A stretch of DNA of 64,000 bases from the NCBI GenBank assembly GCA_905178155.1, contig CAJINV010000016.1:620001-684000 (forward strand). Direction: 5' to 3'. This document shows, one piece after another, positions 21,937-32,640 of this stretch. The position numbers and the translations under genes are program-made. This DNA comes from Amoebophrya sp. A120. Its lineage: Eukaryota; Sar; Dinophyceae; Syndiniales; Amoebophryaceae. Numbering within the stretch: position 1 is the first letter of the stretch; each line of letters starts with the position of its first letter. The notes beneath the pieces are model-generated. The model saw only the letters and a list, made by a program, of their open reading frames with translations. It did not search any database and had not been told where the DNA came from.

Positions 21937-24900
21937 TCAAATCTTCGCCGCGTTCAAAATGATGTTGTTTTGCAAGAGAAAGTCCAGTTTCAGTTGCTCC
22001 TGCAGCTTCCGCGACTTCAGAATCTTCTCCCCGCCGCACAGGTAAAAAACCGCCAGGATTCGGTTGGAAATCCGAGGCGTCGGAAAGAATTCCGAGAACT
22101 GCAGCGCGACCTCTTTGGACCGGGGGAAAAGCGTCTCAAATGCAAAAATATCTGGGTCTGGAAAAGTGTAGACCTGTCATGCAGATTTTCCATGACCCAT
22201 GAGGTCTGGAATGCGGCTCTCAGCATGACAGACTCTGCGAGGTCTCTGCCATGCCTATCCTGCATGAGAAACTCCCTTCCAACTTGGTCAAAAGTGGACA
22301 GCTTTTGGCACTCATGCAACACAGATTTTCGCATGCTTCAGATTCACCATGACAAGTTGCAACCTTCCAGACCCAGACATTTTTACAATCCATAAAGCGG
22401 TTCCAGGTCCGAACTGCGGTAGGTTTCGTCCACGTGCTCTAGGTATCAAATGCAAATATGTCTGGGTCTGGAAGAATGCAAACTTCTCATGCATATCTTC
22501 CATGCCCCATGAGGTTTGGAATGCAGGACCTAGCGTGACAGGTTCTGCGACGTTCCTATGATGCCTATCCTGCATGACAAACTGCCTTTAAACTTGTTCA
22601 AAACTGCACAGCTTGTGGTAGTCATGCAACACAAATTTTTGTATGATCCAGACAGAGCATGACAAGTTCGCATCCTCCCAGAGGACCCAGACAAATTTGC
22701 AATGCATACTAGGATCAGCCGCCACTCCGGCTCCTGGAACTGTTGCAGGAAGGGTATACTGAGCAAAAACGTCCCAACCCCAGAGTTGTCATGCAGATTT
22801 GCAATCGCAGGAAAACTTGTAATGCGCTTCCCCATGACAGGTATTTTCAATTCTGTATATTGAACTTGTGATGCGGTAAACAGGATACCAGGATGGCGCT
22901 GTGATGCGGCCGTCCTTGCTAGCCCGCATTACAGTACAGAGAAAAGTTTGTCATGCGTGACTCCCAAAACTTCTGGATCTGCGTTGCAGAATTGCCATCT
23001 TGACTCTGGGATGGGGACGTTTTTACACAGGATAAAGGGCGTAAAATTCGGTCCCTTCTCGTGGAGCTGACCAAGGAGGAGATTCGTCAGCCCTTGGCCC
23101 AGCTTCTTCGGTTTTCCGCCGTCGTGCTTGCTGTGGGACGCGGTGTTGCCGCTAGAGTTGTCGGAGGACGTCGCTATGGCGAGCTTTCTGCTGGTCCGAT
23201 TTTTCGCCGCGTGCTTGCGCTCCTTCTGGATCTGCTCGCTGTCGAAAGGGCGGAGACCTGTGATACGGTTTTTGATTACTTAATTGCCAGCAAAAACTTA
23301 CCATGCATAATCTCCTCTACAAACAAGAACAAACATATCCCATTTATTTCGCAAAACACAAACTAAGTAAAAGTCACAATTTGTATACCGATCAGCGTCA
23401 GCGTGTCTGCTAACAGCATGGTCTTTATTCTCCGATCTAATGGCGAACTCGATGACAACGACGGCGACACGTTTACTTCCAGCAGCCACGGCCTCCTGTT
23501 CGCGTCTAGCAAAACGTCGAAGCCGTAGATCTCGAAGCACGGACTTGTGTTGCTCTGGTCCCCCACTGTCGAACCAGAACTTCCGTCCTTGTTCCCTGAA
23601 CTATTACCATTACCCCCTCCGCTGTTCGCCACCACATCGTCCAGATTCGTACTCCTGTGCAGCGTGGAAACAATAATCGGCTCGACCGCGATGGCCGCTT
23701 TCACGACTAAAGCCTTGACCTCCGAGAAACACTTTTCGTAATCCCAGTATGCATTGCAAAACAATCGCAGTCGTACTAGTATGAATTGCATGACAAACTT
23801 TCGCAAAACCAAATATGAACTCCGTCATGCTGATTTTTCTTTGCAAATCGGATTTTGTCATGCCAGACTGCGAAAAATACCTTTACAATGCATACCCACC
23901 CCTGCTGGTTGAAGTACTCTTCTAGCTGCGACAGGGACCACTTCGATTCCGGGCCTTCGTTTTCCAAATCTTCTTCCTTATGCATTGCAAACATGTCTGA
24001 GCCTGGAAACTTGTAATGCTGGGGTGGGAATACTAGTGAATGCTCTGTTAAATGCACAGCCAAGCATGAGAAGTAGTGCGCGCTGCTTGGTGTTGCAGTT
24101 TCCGCATGACAAGCTGCGTTTTTGCATGACAAGCAAAAGGATCTCTTCTTGGACACGCATCACACGTTCATCAGTCATGCCAGACAAGCATGACAAACCT
24201 CGCATCCTGCCAGGCCCAGACGTATTTGCAGTTGATATTCCTCCCCGCAAAACGATTCGTTTTCGGAGTCCTGGTCTTCGATATCTACATCCTCCTGGTC
24301 GCCGGGCTCTTCCGGCGGTTCCGTTGGGTCGTTCTCGTCTTCGTTCTCCGAGCCCAGCGTAATGTCTTCGTCCTGGTCTTGCGGTTCTTGGCCTCTTGTT
24401 GTACCAGCGGTAATTATGGTGCCACTAGGCGTGGACGCGCGCGTCTGCTTTTGCGGGGAAGTGGCGGTCGATGTGGAGCTGGTGCGGGGGGCGGCTGATA
24501 GAAGTGCAGTAGATTTTTGTAATGCTTTCAAGGGAAAAAAATGAAAACTTCACGTAATTTCTTAGCACCCTTTATTGCCATGAGATGAAATAAACGATGA
24601 AACACTGCAACACGACATCGAAATCCGTATCAATACCTCCATCCATGTTCTTTTTGTAATTTGTCGCGTTTTTGTTCACGGAGTAGTTTGTCAGATGCAC
24701 CTTTCTGGACCGCAAATCTGATTTCCTTTCTGCCGAGTACTTTTCCGTCGCGAACCGCACCAATCCCTCCCGGAACAAGTAGATCTTCAAGGGGTCGAAG
24801 CTGGTGATCACCACGTAAATCCGCAAATCAAACTTGTAGCCCTTGATCAGCAGCGGCGGATTCACGTACTTCTGCACCACTCTGTACTGCTTCGCCATCT

Positions 24901-27740
24901 TCTCCAGCCCGTTGCTGTTATGCACTGCAAAAGCATCGTACTAGTGGTAATCGCATTACAAATTCGCTCAGCATGACGACTGGAATTTGTGATGCTGTTT
25001 TACCTCGGGATGAAAATTTGTAATGCATGACTGCGATTACTAAGAGTGGATACTTTTGCAATGCATAGCTGTGCGACCCGATCAATTTGATCCCTTTTCC
25101 GCAGGAGGAGTTCACCGGCTTCGAGATCCAGAGGTCGGACTTGATTTTCGCGTTGCTGGAGGACGAGCTGTTCTTGTTAGGATTTCCTCCTTTCATATGC
25201 AAGAAAAGAACTGTGTAAGTGTAAATCTGTGATGCAGAAAATGCAAAACAGTTACACTTGTCATGCTCAACATGCATGATCGGGTTGCTTCCTGTGTGTT
25301 TTCCCTTCCTATCTGCGCATAACAAGTTTTTCCTGTCATGGCAGACCAACTTGTGATGCTGTTTTCCCATCAAAAGACTTACACTAAAACATTTTTTTTC
25401 TTGGATATTTCAACACTTCCAAAAACTTCTTCCCGTCCTCTGGAAGGATAAACGTCTCCGGTGTGATGTCAAACTCGTTGATATACTGCCGCTTCATCCT
25501 CATGATGTTCCGGCACATCAAGTCTTTCCGACCCAAATACCAGGAGTAGGGGAAGTGGTTGGTCCGTTGCAGGCTGTTATGCACTGCAAAAGCATCGCAC
25601 TCAGTATTTCAATCGCAACTATGCATGACAGATCTGCGTTCCTACCAAACTCCGCATGAGAAATTGCAGCTTTTTTCCTGAAGAGATTTGTCATGCGATT
25701 TACACTTCTGCGATTCTTTTGCATTGCATAGCTGTGCATCTGCCGCAGCTTCTCCGGCTTGAAGTGGCCGTTCCAAATTAACGAGTACCGGGGGTGAGTC
25801 GACTCAATTTTGCTGTCGTAGTACTGCAAACCCCCTTTCTTCATGGAATTCAAAACACAATTGTACACGTGTACCTTGTATGGAATGCAAACATGTCTGG
25901 GTCTGGAAGGATGCAAGGTCTGTCTTGCTTGTCCGGCATGTATGCGTGTCCAAGAAGAAACCCTTTTGCTTGTCATGCAAAACGGAGCTTGTCATGCGGA
26001 AATCGCAACACTAAGCAGCGCGCATATTATTTCTCATGCTTGGCTGTGCATTAAAGAGAGTTCTCTATTCACAAGTCAGCATTACAACTTTCCAGACCCA
26101 GACATTTTTGCAATCCATACCTTGTTCGTGTGCAGCCAGTACATGGTCGGGATTTTCGTCCCGTTAAGATTTTTATCAAATGCAAATATCCCTGGATGTC
26201 TGGAAACTTGTGATGCTGGGTGGCGTATCATGAGGCGGCCACAAGTGCTGGCTCAGCATGACAAATTTCTGAGCTTCTAGGTGCTAGCTATGCCTATTCT
26301 ACTGCATGACAAACCGCTTTTCTGCATGACAGAAAAGTGGGGCTCTTGGGTAACGCGCATGACAGACTTTGGGGTCATGCTGGCAGAGCATGACAGACCT
26401 CCCATTCTTCCAGACCCAGACATTTTTACAATCCATAATTTTTGAAAATCCTCGCGTTCTTCGCCTTCTCCGCTAGTCTATCCGCCGTTATGCAAGAAAA
26501 AAACTGTGTAAGTGTAAATTTGTGTTGCAGAACATGCAACAGAGTTGCGCCTGTCATGCCAGACAGCCATGGAGTCCTCTTTTCATGTGTGTTTTCCCTT
26601 ACAAGCCACGCATGACAGGTGTTCTCTGTCATGTAGAGCAAATTTGTGATGCTGTTTCCCAAAGAAAGTTACACTTACACACTTTTTTCCTGTGATAGCC
26701 GTGTTGAACCGATTACTATTTTGCTGCTGATGTTGATGTTCTTGTTCCGTCAAGCTTGAAGATGTCAAAACCGCGGAAGATTTCACCATGACTCGTGGAT
26801 ATTGCATCTGGTTCGGGTATTCAAAGTACACCGTGGGGCCGAGGAACTGGGGAAAGGCGGACTCGAGCAAGGAAACCGTGTCCGACTGCGGGTGCCGGTT
26901 CGCCATGATCCTGCCCTTCTTCGTCTTTTTGTTCAGCGTTGCAATCCCAGCAGCGGTGGTCGTCGGCCCGCCGTTGGACTTTCGAACTTGGTGATAGTTG
27001 CTCACAACTTGTTCACCCGCGGCAGGAACAACAGCGCCAGCATTCGTCGTTGTCGTCGTGTTAGAAACGGAGCTGGTTCTGCTGTCCGGGCGGGAATTGG
27101 AGGCTCCGCCACCCGGGTTTAATATTTGTTCCTGCTGTTCCAAATTCTCATCACCTCCGTCCGTCACGATTCCCATTTGCTTCCGCAACTGTGCTTCCTT
27201 CATCAGCTGCCTGGCGAGCAATCCCCGGGGCGTCGTGTTGTTTTTCGTGAAGTCTTGCTCTTCGAATTGCTCTTCTGTATCGGTGAAAACCTCGGTCTTG
27301 AATAAACCATTCGATGCAGCTGCTGCTGCATTTTCGCCCGTTTTACTACTATTTGATGCTCCCCATTTCATCTGCGATAGGTAATCACAAAACCTTTTCC
27401 GCCTCTTCCGCTCCTGCTCTGCAGCGTATTTGGCTCTCACTTTCCTTACCGCTGGATCTGTCGGCTTGATGTTGAAATCGAGCTTGTGTTGGTCAGAAGT
27501 GCTATCATTCACCGGCGTAGCGACGTTCGAGGAAGAAAAAAACCGCGGCCGGACTAAGCTCTCCGCCGCGTCGTCCGAAACCTTAAACGCCTTCACGTAG
27601 TCGATTTGTCCCGAGGCGGTCCGGCCGCCCCGCGTCCCTTGGGCAGTAGTGGACTCTCGGTTTAAGTTATGCTCCTGTCGGCTCTTCAAAAAGCGGGAAT
27701 GGGACGGGTCGGCGGCCTCTGCTGCTGTGCCGACGCGCAT
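21937..27740 (-). CDS. TTLL: Gene D: tubulin tyrosine ligase-like protein (probable polyglutamylase)
   Basis: Fourteen exons give 1,022 aa: 27740-26698, 26483-26438, 26168-26120, 25873-25731, 25572-25408, 25190-25068, 24913-24604, 24494-24238, 23973-23895, 23742-23389, 23257-23035, 22749-22709, 22438-22395 and 22128-21937. The ATP-grasp TTL domain is plain: YSWYLGRKDLMCRN, ETFILPEDGKKF, DLWISKPVNSSCGKGI (~500-515), VVQKYVNPPLLIKGYKFDLR (~535-560), LTNYSVNK (~600) and GFDVLLDANRRPWLLEVN (~825-845), the last giving the metal-binding Glu/Asn. TTLL enzymes ligate Glu or other residues to tubulin tails and act on cilia and cortical microtubules. The subfamily is uncertain; the motif set resembles polyglutamylases (TTLL4/5-like). 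The N-terminal ~330 residues are low complexity. An acidic insert of about 85 residues (627-712) splits the catalytic domain, and a Gly/Ser/Asn loop follows near 770-790. Confidence 0.9.
22134..22394. mobile_element. Introner element IE-1 (intron of gene D)
   Basis: TSD AAGCG perfect; the left end is TCTCAAATGC, a one-base variant of the usual TAT start. Excision joins LEPL to FPRSKEV. Confidence 0.9.
22444..22708. mobile_element. Introner element IE-1 (intron of gene D)
   Basis: TIRs with GTCTGGGTCTGG; the right arm is slightly decayed (CCAGAGGACCCAGAC). TSD CTAGG perfect. Excision joins WRLIL to EHVDETY. Confidence 0.92.
22755..23034. mobile_element. Introner element IE-2 (intron of gene D)
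   Basis: TIRs of the AAAAACGTCCCxACCCC type; TSD AAGGG perfect. Excision joins GPNFTP to FLQQFQEP. Confidence 0.92.
23258..23388 (-). other. GT-AG intron of gene D
   Basis: Donor ATCG|GTATAC, acceptor CACAG|GTCTCC. It joins LADTLTLIG to LRPFDSEQ in the TTLL C-terminal region. It has no TIR or TSD. Confidence 0.8.
23748..23894. mobile_element. Introner element IE-5 (intron of gene D)
   Basis: Short (147 bp), TATGCATTGCAAAA... ends, TSD CCCAG / CCCAC. Excision joins NQQGW to DYEKCFSE in the TTL domain. Confidence 0.88.
23979..24237. mobile_element. Introner element IE-1 (intron of gene D)
   Basis: Variant core GTCTGAGCCTGG on the left arm; TSD TTCCT perfect. Excision joins SFCGEE to EDLENEG. 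Confidence 0.9.
24495..24603 (-). other. GT-AG intron of gene D
   Basis: Donor CAGT|GTTTC and acceptor TATCAG|CC keep phase and join DVVLQ to SAPRTSST, entering the acidic insert. The donor position is set by phase and could be off by a few bases. Confidence 0.65.
24919..25067. mobile_element. Introner element IE-5 (intron of gene D)
   Basis: 149 bp, TIR TATGCACTGCAAAAGCATCG; TSD GCTGT perfect. Excision joins LIGSHS to NGLEKMAK. Confidence 0.92.
25196..25407. mobile_element. Introner element IE-4 (intron of gene D)
   Basis: TIR with AACTGTGTAAGTGTAA; TSD TTTCA perfect. Excision joins FLEVLK to GGNPNKNS. Confidence 0.92.
25578..25730. mobile_element. Introner element IE-5 (intron of gene D)
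   Basis: 153 bp; TSD GCTGT perfect, the same 5-mer as at 24919. Excision joins LRQMHS to LQRTNHF. Confidence 0.92.
25879..26119. mobile_element. Introner element IE-1 (intron of gene D)
   Basis: TSD CCTTG perfect; GTCTGGGTCTGG core on both arms. Excision joins WLHTNK to VHVYNCV. Confidence 0.92.
26174..26437. mobile_element. Introner element IE-1 (intron of gene D)
   Basis: TSD ATTTT perfect; the left core is altered (CCTGGATGTCTGG). Only about 50 bp of exon separates it from each neighbouring IE. Excision joins ARIFKN to LNGTKIP. Confidence 0.9.
26489..26697. mobile_element. Introner element IE-4 (intron of gene D)
   Basis: TIR with AACTGTGTAAGTGTAA; TSD GCCGT perfect. Excision joins NRFNTA to DRLAEKA. 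Confidence 0.92.
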
Positions 27741-28598
27741 CGGGTAGTGCCGTGCGGCGCTCGTCGGGCGAGAAAGACGGTGGGGGAGCTGTTGGTGTTT
27801 TAGGGTTTTGGAGTTTCATCGGGAAAAGAACTTGTTTTCGTGGAATCAACCTAAGCCGCGCGTGAAACCAGGGCAAAGTCTTGACTTAAGTAGTGCGCGA
27901 AGCACTTTGGCCAAAAGTGATACACGCACTACTGATGCCCTAAGTCGTACTTAGCCTAAGTCGTTCGCGAAGCACTTGGCCTTAACTCGTTCGCGAAGCA
28001 CTTAACCTTAAGTCGTTCGCGAAGCATTTTAGCTCTTAAGTCGTTCGCGAAGCACTTAAGCTCTTAAGTCGTTCGCGAAGCACTTAAGCCCTTAAGTCGT
28101 TCGCGAAGCACTTAAGCTCTTAAGTCGTTCGCGAAGCACTTAGGCTTAAGTCGTTCGCGAAGCACTTACGCTTAAGTCGTTCGCGAAGCACTTTAGCTCT
28201 TAAGTCGTTCGCGAAGCACTTAAGCTCTTAAGTCGTTCGCGAAGCACTTAGGCTTACGTCGTTCGCGAAGCTGCACTTCTGAGCATTTAAGTCGTTCGCG
28301 AAGCACTTAAGAGCCCTAAAACCTTTCGCGAAGCACTTGTTCCGAGCTCTTAAGTCGTTCGCGAAGCACTTAAGAAGTCTTAAGTCGTTCGCGAAGCACT
28401 TAAAGGAAGCCTCAAGTCGTTCGCGAATCACTTCAAGCTAACTACTTCGCGCAGCACCGCCGCTTAGGTCACTCGCGAAGCGCATCTTCCAGATCCTCCA
28501 TTCCGTCAATCGCGGTGTACTACACGACGCACTTTCATCATACATTTCTATCTACTTTTTTCATCGACATGCTGAATTCATCTTATCCAAGTCAAAAG
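27741..28598. other. Intergenic region between genes D and E
   Basis: About 860 bp. Most of it is the palindromic tandem array at 27890-28485; the rest must contain the promoter of D and the 3' end of E. No gene seen. Confidence 0.6.
27890..28485. repeat. Palindromic tandem array, ~18 copies of a 26-30 bp unit
   Basis: The unit is close to CTTAAGTCGTTCGCGAAGCA then CTTAAG. TTCGCGAA is a perfect 8-bp palindrome at the centre of each copy, and CTTAAG recurs at the joints, so each unit can form a small hairpin. Spacing varies by a few bases. The array sits just upstream of gene D (its start is 27740) and downstream of gene E. There are no unique spacers, so it is not a CRISPR. Confidence 0.9.
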
Positions 28599-31500
28599 CT
28601 ATACCTCCTGCACCGCCGACGCAGCTGCAGTCGACGCCGTGTCCGAGGCGTCATTCACATTCCCCGAGCCCGCATCCACATTCCCCGGACCGAGCGTCGT
28701 GGCCCCGTAGGTTTTCCGGTGCGGAATGGTCCGCAACCGCTCCGCCACAACGGACGACCGAGAATTGTACTGGGCTTGCTGCTGCTGCTGTGATGTTGCG
28801 CCGCTGTTCCTTTCCGCCAACAGTTTTTCCACAGCGGTATTCAAAAGCGAATTTGATTTTTGCAGGGAGATGCTCGTACTGCTGGAATGGGAGCTTTTCG
28901 TAATCGCCGTCTCATGCCGAAGTTTCAGAGCCGCATTTTCGCTGGTGAGGTTTGAGGCGTGACTCGCGTGCTGGTTCATTTGCTGCTGTTGTTGATGACC
29001 TCGTGGTGTCGGACCGAGTAGGGGCACCACCTGCTGTCGAGTGATCATGTTTTTCACGTTTTGCTGTCCTCCGCCGATCCTGTTGTAATCCCTTCTGGAA
29101 CTAGAGCTCGCACTGTTTCCCGTGCCAACCAACACCGCGTCGGGTTCTCGGTCTTCTGTATTGAACAGAAATTGTTGCCCGTACCCCACGTTATTCTGGC
29201 TATTGCCCCGGATGAAATCGTCACTGTGCATGACCAACGGCGACAACCGCATCTGCTTTTTGCTCACCTCGTTTGATGCGTCTCTGTCCCCACCGAAACT
29301 CGCAAATTTCTGTCCGACCGTCGTGTTGTCCCTTTCCACTTTCAACGGGGAACCGGGATTAACCAGCTGTTGGCTCGCGAGACTGCTGTTCGTCCCCCCA
29401 CTGCTGGGAAACATTTGCATGGGGCGCACCGGTGACGCTGCGGCGGACAGAACCACCATGTCGTTCTCCGTGGATATCGGTAAAGGAGACATCCCCGCGG
29501 GGAGCGGGGACATGGCGAGCGTGGTACCGGGAGATTGCTGTGGATTCATTTTCGGTTGCAGAAATTTCGTCTGGCTCGAATTCATCTCCTTCACGGTGTC
29601 TTTCGTGATCAGCATCTTTTGCTGCTCGGGCGTGGCGCTGGATCCAGGTCGCGTTGCAGAATTACCAGTTGCGGATGGCAAGAAATCGCTTGACATCCTC
29701 GCAGCAGCTCCCGCCGTGGTTGAGCCGCCATTTGCTCCTTCTACGTGGTCGAGCCCGATGGGCAAACTCGCTCCACCAGGGGAGTGCAGGAAGTTGTCCC
29801 TTTTTAAAATCACGAGGTTCGCATTTGGGTTCAGCTGGGTCGGAAGGAAATCGCGGGAGGCGGAATTTTGGGGCGGCTCTACCGAACCTGCTGCAGTTGC
29901 GCTGGAGTTATTTGGCGGTGACTTTGGCAGATTGGCAACATTTTGCTGATTGCTACCACCAGGGCCGGCAAGCCCCGCACTAATATTGCCAGCCCCCGCG
30001 TGATTTTTAGTACTGCTTCCACTACCAGACGAAGAAGATACCGCTGCACCCATTCCCGCAACCAGCGCCGCCACACTGTTCGGCCTTCGCAGGTGACTCG
30101 ACCGACTCGGATATGGTGAGCAAAAACGTCCCCACCCCAGAGTCAAGATGGCAAATGTGCTACACAAATCCACCAGCTTCGGCTGTTGCGCGTGACAAAT
30201 TTGGATTCGCAATGTAGGAGTGTTTAGCTAGTGAAGCAGCATCACAGATCTCGCATACCATGCGGATGTGCGCATCACAAATTGCAAAAAACCAATACAG
30301 ACCACTTCTCATGGGTCTCCGCATGAGAAACATTCTCAGCATGGAGATTTGCATTACCAAATATAGCCGCCGGGGCGGAGGTAGTGAGGTCGTGGGCGTT
30401 TTCTTGCCGGGCGTCGCCTTGGCCGCGGCTTTGCTGTTTCTGGGGCCGCCATACCGCCGTGAGTAACGTTAGGCAGCACGGTATGGCGGCCGCTCCATAA
30501 ACGTCGCAAATTTTGGCAAATCTCCGAAATTCCTTCCCGAAAGCCAGCCCCCATGCTATGGAGCCGATCCGGGCGCCACGGGGGGCGCCCAAAAAGCGAA
30601 GGAAAATCGGGCCCATAGCATGCGGATTGGCTTTGCGCGTCCGGGGCGCTTTTTCTTTTTCGCGTTTCTATTTTTCACGCCGGCGCTTTTTGTAAAGCTT
30701 CCCAGGCTCTGAAACCGGCGAAAAGGCTGCCGCTTTCGCGGCCGCCCAAAATGCTCCGAAATCGCGGCCGTGCCATGCTGTTTCGCTGTTTTGATTTTGG
30801 GCGCGTTTTTTTCGCGCTGCTTTTTGGGCGCCCCAAACCGCCAGAAACCAAGGCGGTGGGCGCCTCAGAAGGGCGCCCCTTTTGCCGGCTCCCCTGCGTC
30901 GTTTTACCCAGCGGCGATCGATAGAATCCGCTGGCGATTCGGTGCCGACACAGCCAGAGCCGCTTGATAATTAAAAACTTTTTATGTCAAAAAACACTTC
31001 CGCCCGCTTGAAAACTGACGGCCGTTTTGCTGTCTGGCTGGCAAAAAAACTCCCCGGTTAGAACCGTTCGGTGGCCTCACTACATACAACTCTGGGGTGG
31101 GGACGTTTTTACAAATGATATCGGACTGCCGGGCATCGGGCCCGCGGAAAACGGCGGGTCGATCGGCGAAACGGATTTGCTGTTCTCCGCCGTGTTGATA
31201 TTACCGATCGCAAGCTGCGGGTTCGGTGCAACCTTTTTGCTTAAGTGTTGCGCAGCTGCAGTTCCTCCGGGGTTGACCTGCAGCTGCAGCTCCCCCTGCA
31301 GAAATTGCCCGCTATCGCCGGCGACACTCGGAGGACCACTTGCCGCAGTTGCCATACTCGTCTTCCCGCTGATAATCCGAACGTAACTACTCGTCGCCGC
31401 AGAAGGTGTCGTGGTCGTGCCAGTAGTGCCAGCACTTGTTGTAACTGCTCCACTTGGCGATGACAAACTTTTCATTTTCAACCCGCTGTCATGCGCACAA

Positions 31501-32640
31501 CTAAACGAACTGCTCGAGCTGCTACTCGCACTGTTCCCGCTCATTGAACACACCACCGCCCCGCCACCCATTGGCGGATTCATGAGCTGGCTCTGGCTGG
31601 GCGGGTTGTTACTGCTGTTGTGGTTCCTGCGCAACGACCGGGGCTTCGGCGACCGGGGGAGCGGCATCAGAAGAATGTTGTTCGGGGAAGTGTTCATCTT
31701 GTTTGCCCCTTGTCCTCTTGCCGATGTTGTACTTGGTGCTCCACTTGTCAGCATGTCATGGTCAGCATTTATTCCACCGTCTTGTTTCCCCGGTGAATTC
31801 GAATTTGATGCGAGTTGTTTTTCCGGCGAGTTGTCTACCGAAGTGACGTCTACCGGGCTCCAGCCAAACGGCGCCTGGTGCGGTCCGGGGGGTATGGGGG
31901 TGAAAAGATTTTCATCAATCAAGGTGAAATACAGGTTTCAACGAGAAGTAGTAAAGTTCGAAACATCTTATGGGACAGCGAACTTTTTGCTGCGTGCACA
32001 ACCGTCGACTTTGCATAAACAAAACACGATCGAATTTTATTCCACCCCTTGAGTGTTTAAAAGTCTTTCATCCCGTATCGCTTGGCGGTGATGCCGAGAG
32101 CAAGTTGTGCAACAGATTGTGACTCGGTGAAGACGTAGAGTTACAATTGCTGCTTCCAGCTGCACCTCCTATCATCGCCACATGTTGCGCCGCGGTTGCC
32201 CCCTGGCTGAACAGTTCCCCGTTCCCGCTGGATCCTCCGCGAAGCAGCTGTTTCCGCATGCTGGAACTTATCCCGAGGGAAGAGGAGGAAGAATTGGTCG
32301 AGTTTTGCGCATGAGCAGGGTGTAGTCCGTTACTAACACCGTTGCGCAGGTTCGGCGCGCCGCCGAAGGGTCTTTGCTCCTTCCGGTGCATGAGCTCCAC
32401 GCCGTTGACGATAGGGTCGGCGCCGTGGGTCAGATGCGTTGATGCTCCACCAGCACCGGCGGAGAACACTTCGCCGCGGATGCTAGCTTTCCTTCTGGAG
32501 GAGCGCGACTGCGGGTGTTGCTGCATCAGCTTCTGGGCGGCCGTGCGCGGCACGTGCAACTGCGCGGACAACCGGCTGATTTTACCGCCGTAGAGATTCA
32601 GGTCGAGGACGTCGCCGCCCGGGTCGTGGTGGTCCGCCAT
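28599..32640 (-). CDS. Gene E: Gln/Asn/Ser-rich protein of unknown function
   Basis: Three exons, 32640-32078, 31887-31121 and 30106-28599, give 945 aa. The start is the ATG at 32640 (MADHHDPGGDVLDLNLYGG), the first in the frame near the conserved-looking start; the stop is TAG at 28599. The N-terminal stretch LYGGKISRLSAQLHVPRTAAQKLMQQH may be a small helical element. The rest is disordered in composition: runs of Ser, Gln and Asn, repeated SPLP motifs, and several hydrophobic-poor stretches. Residues near the C-terminus (NLTSENAALKLRHETAI, SLLNTAVEKLLAE) could form a coiled coil. No catalytic or membrane feature. A regulatory or scaffold protein is possible but not shown. Confidence 0.65.
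30112..31120. mobile_element. Introner element IE-2 with a nested 700-bp element (intron of gene E)
   Basis: The outer arms GAGCAAAAACGTCCCCACCC and inverse are intact, with perfect TSD TCGGA. The interior matches IE-2 up to about 30355 and resumes at about 31085; in between lies a TIR element (30381-31083). Excision of the whole 1,009 bp plus one TSD joins MPGSP to SRSSHLRR in frame. Confidence 0.9.
30381..31083. mobile_element. ~700-bp non-autonomous TIR element, copy 3, nested in an intron
   Basis: GTAGTGAGGTC and GGCCTCACTAC ends. It shares the TCGGGCCCATAGCATGCGG block and the block around CAGAAGGGCGCCCCTTTTGC with the gene A copies, but is clearly diverged and differs in many blocks. 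Its insertion site is inside an IE-2 arm, so it moved after that intron existed. The TSD could not be resolved. Confidence 0.8.
31893..32077. mobile_element. Decayed introner element, IE-3-like (intron of gene E)
   Basis: The two ends pair as TATGGGGGTGAAAAGATTTT and TACGGGATGAAAGACTTTT. There is no clear TSD. Removal of element plus 5 bp joins SASPPSD to GPHQAPFGW in frame, bridging an in-frame stop. Confidence 0.6.

Noticed and set aside
27890-28485. CRISPR-like array
   Set aside because: There are no unique spacers; linkers are variants of one sequence, and the genome is eukaryotic.
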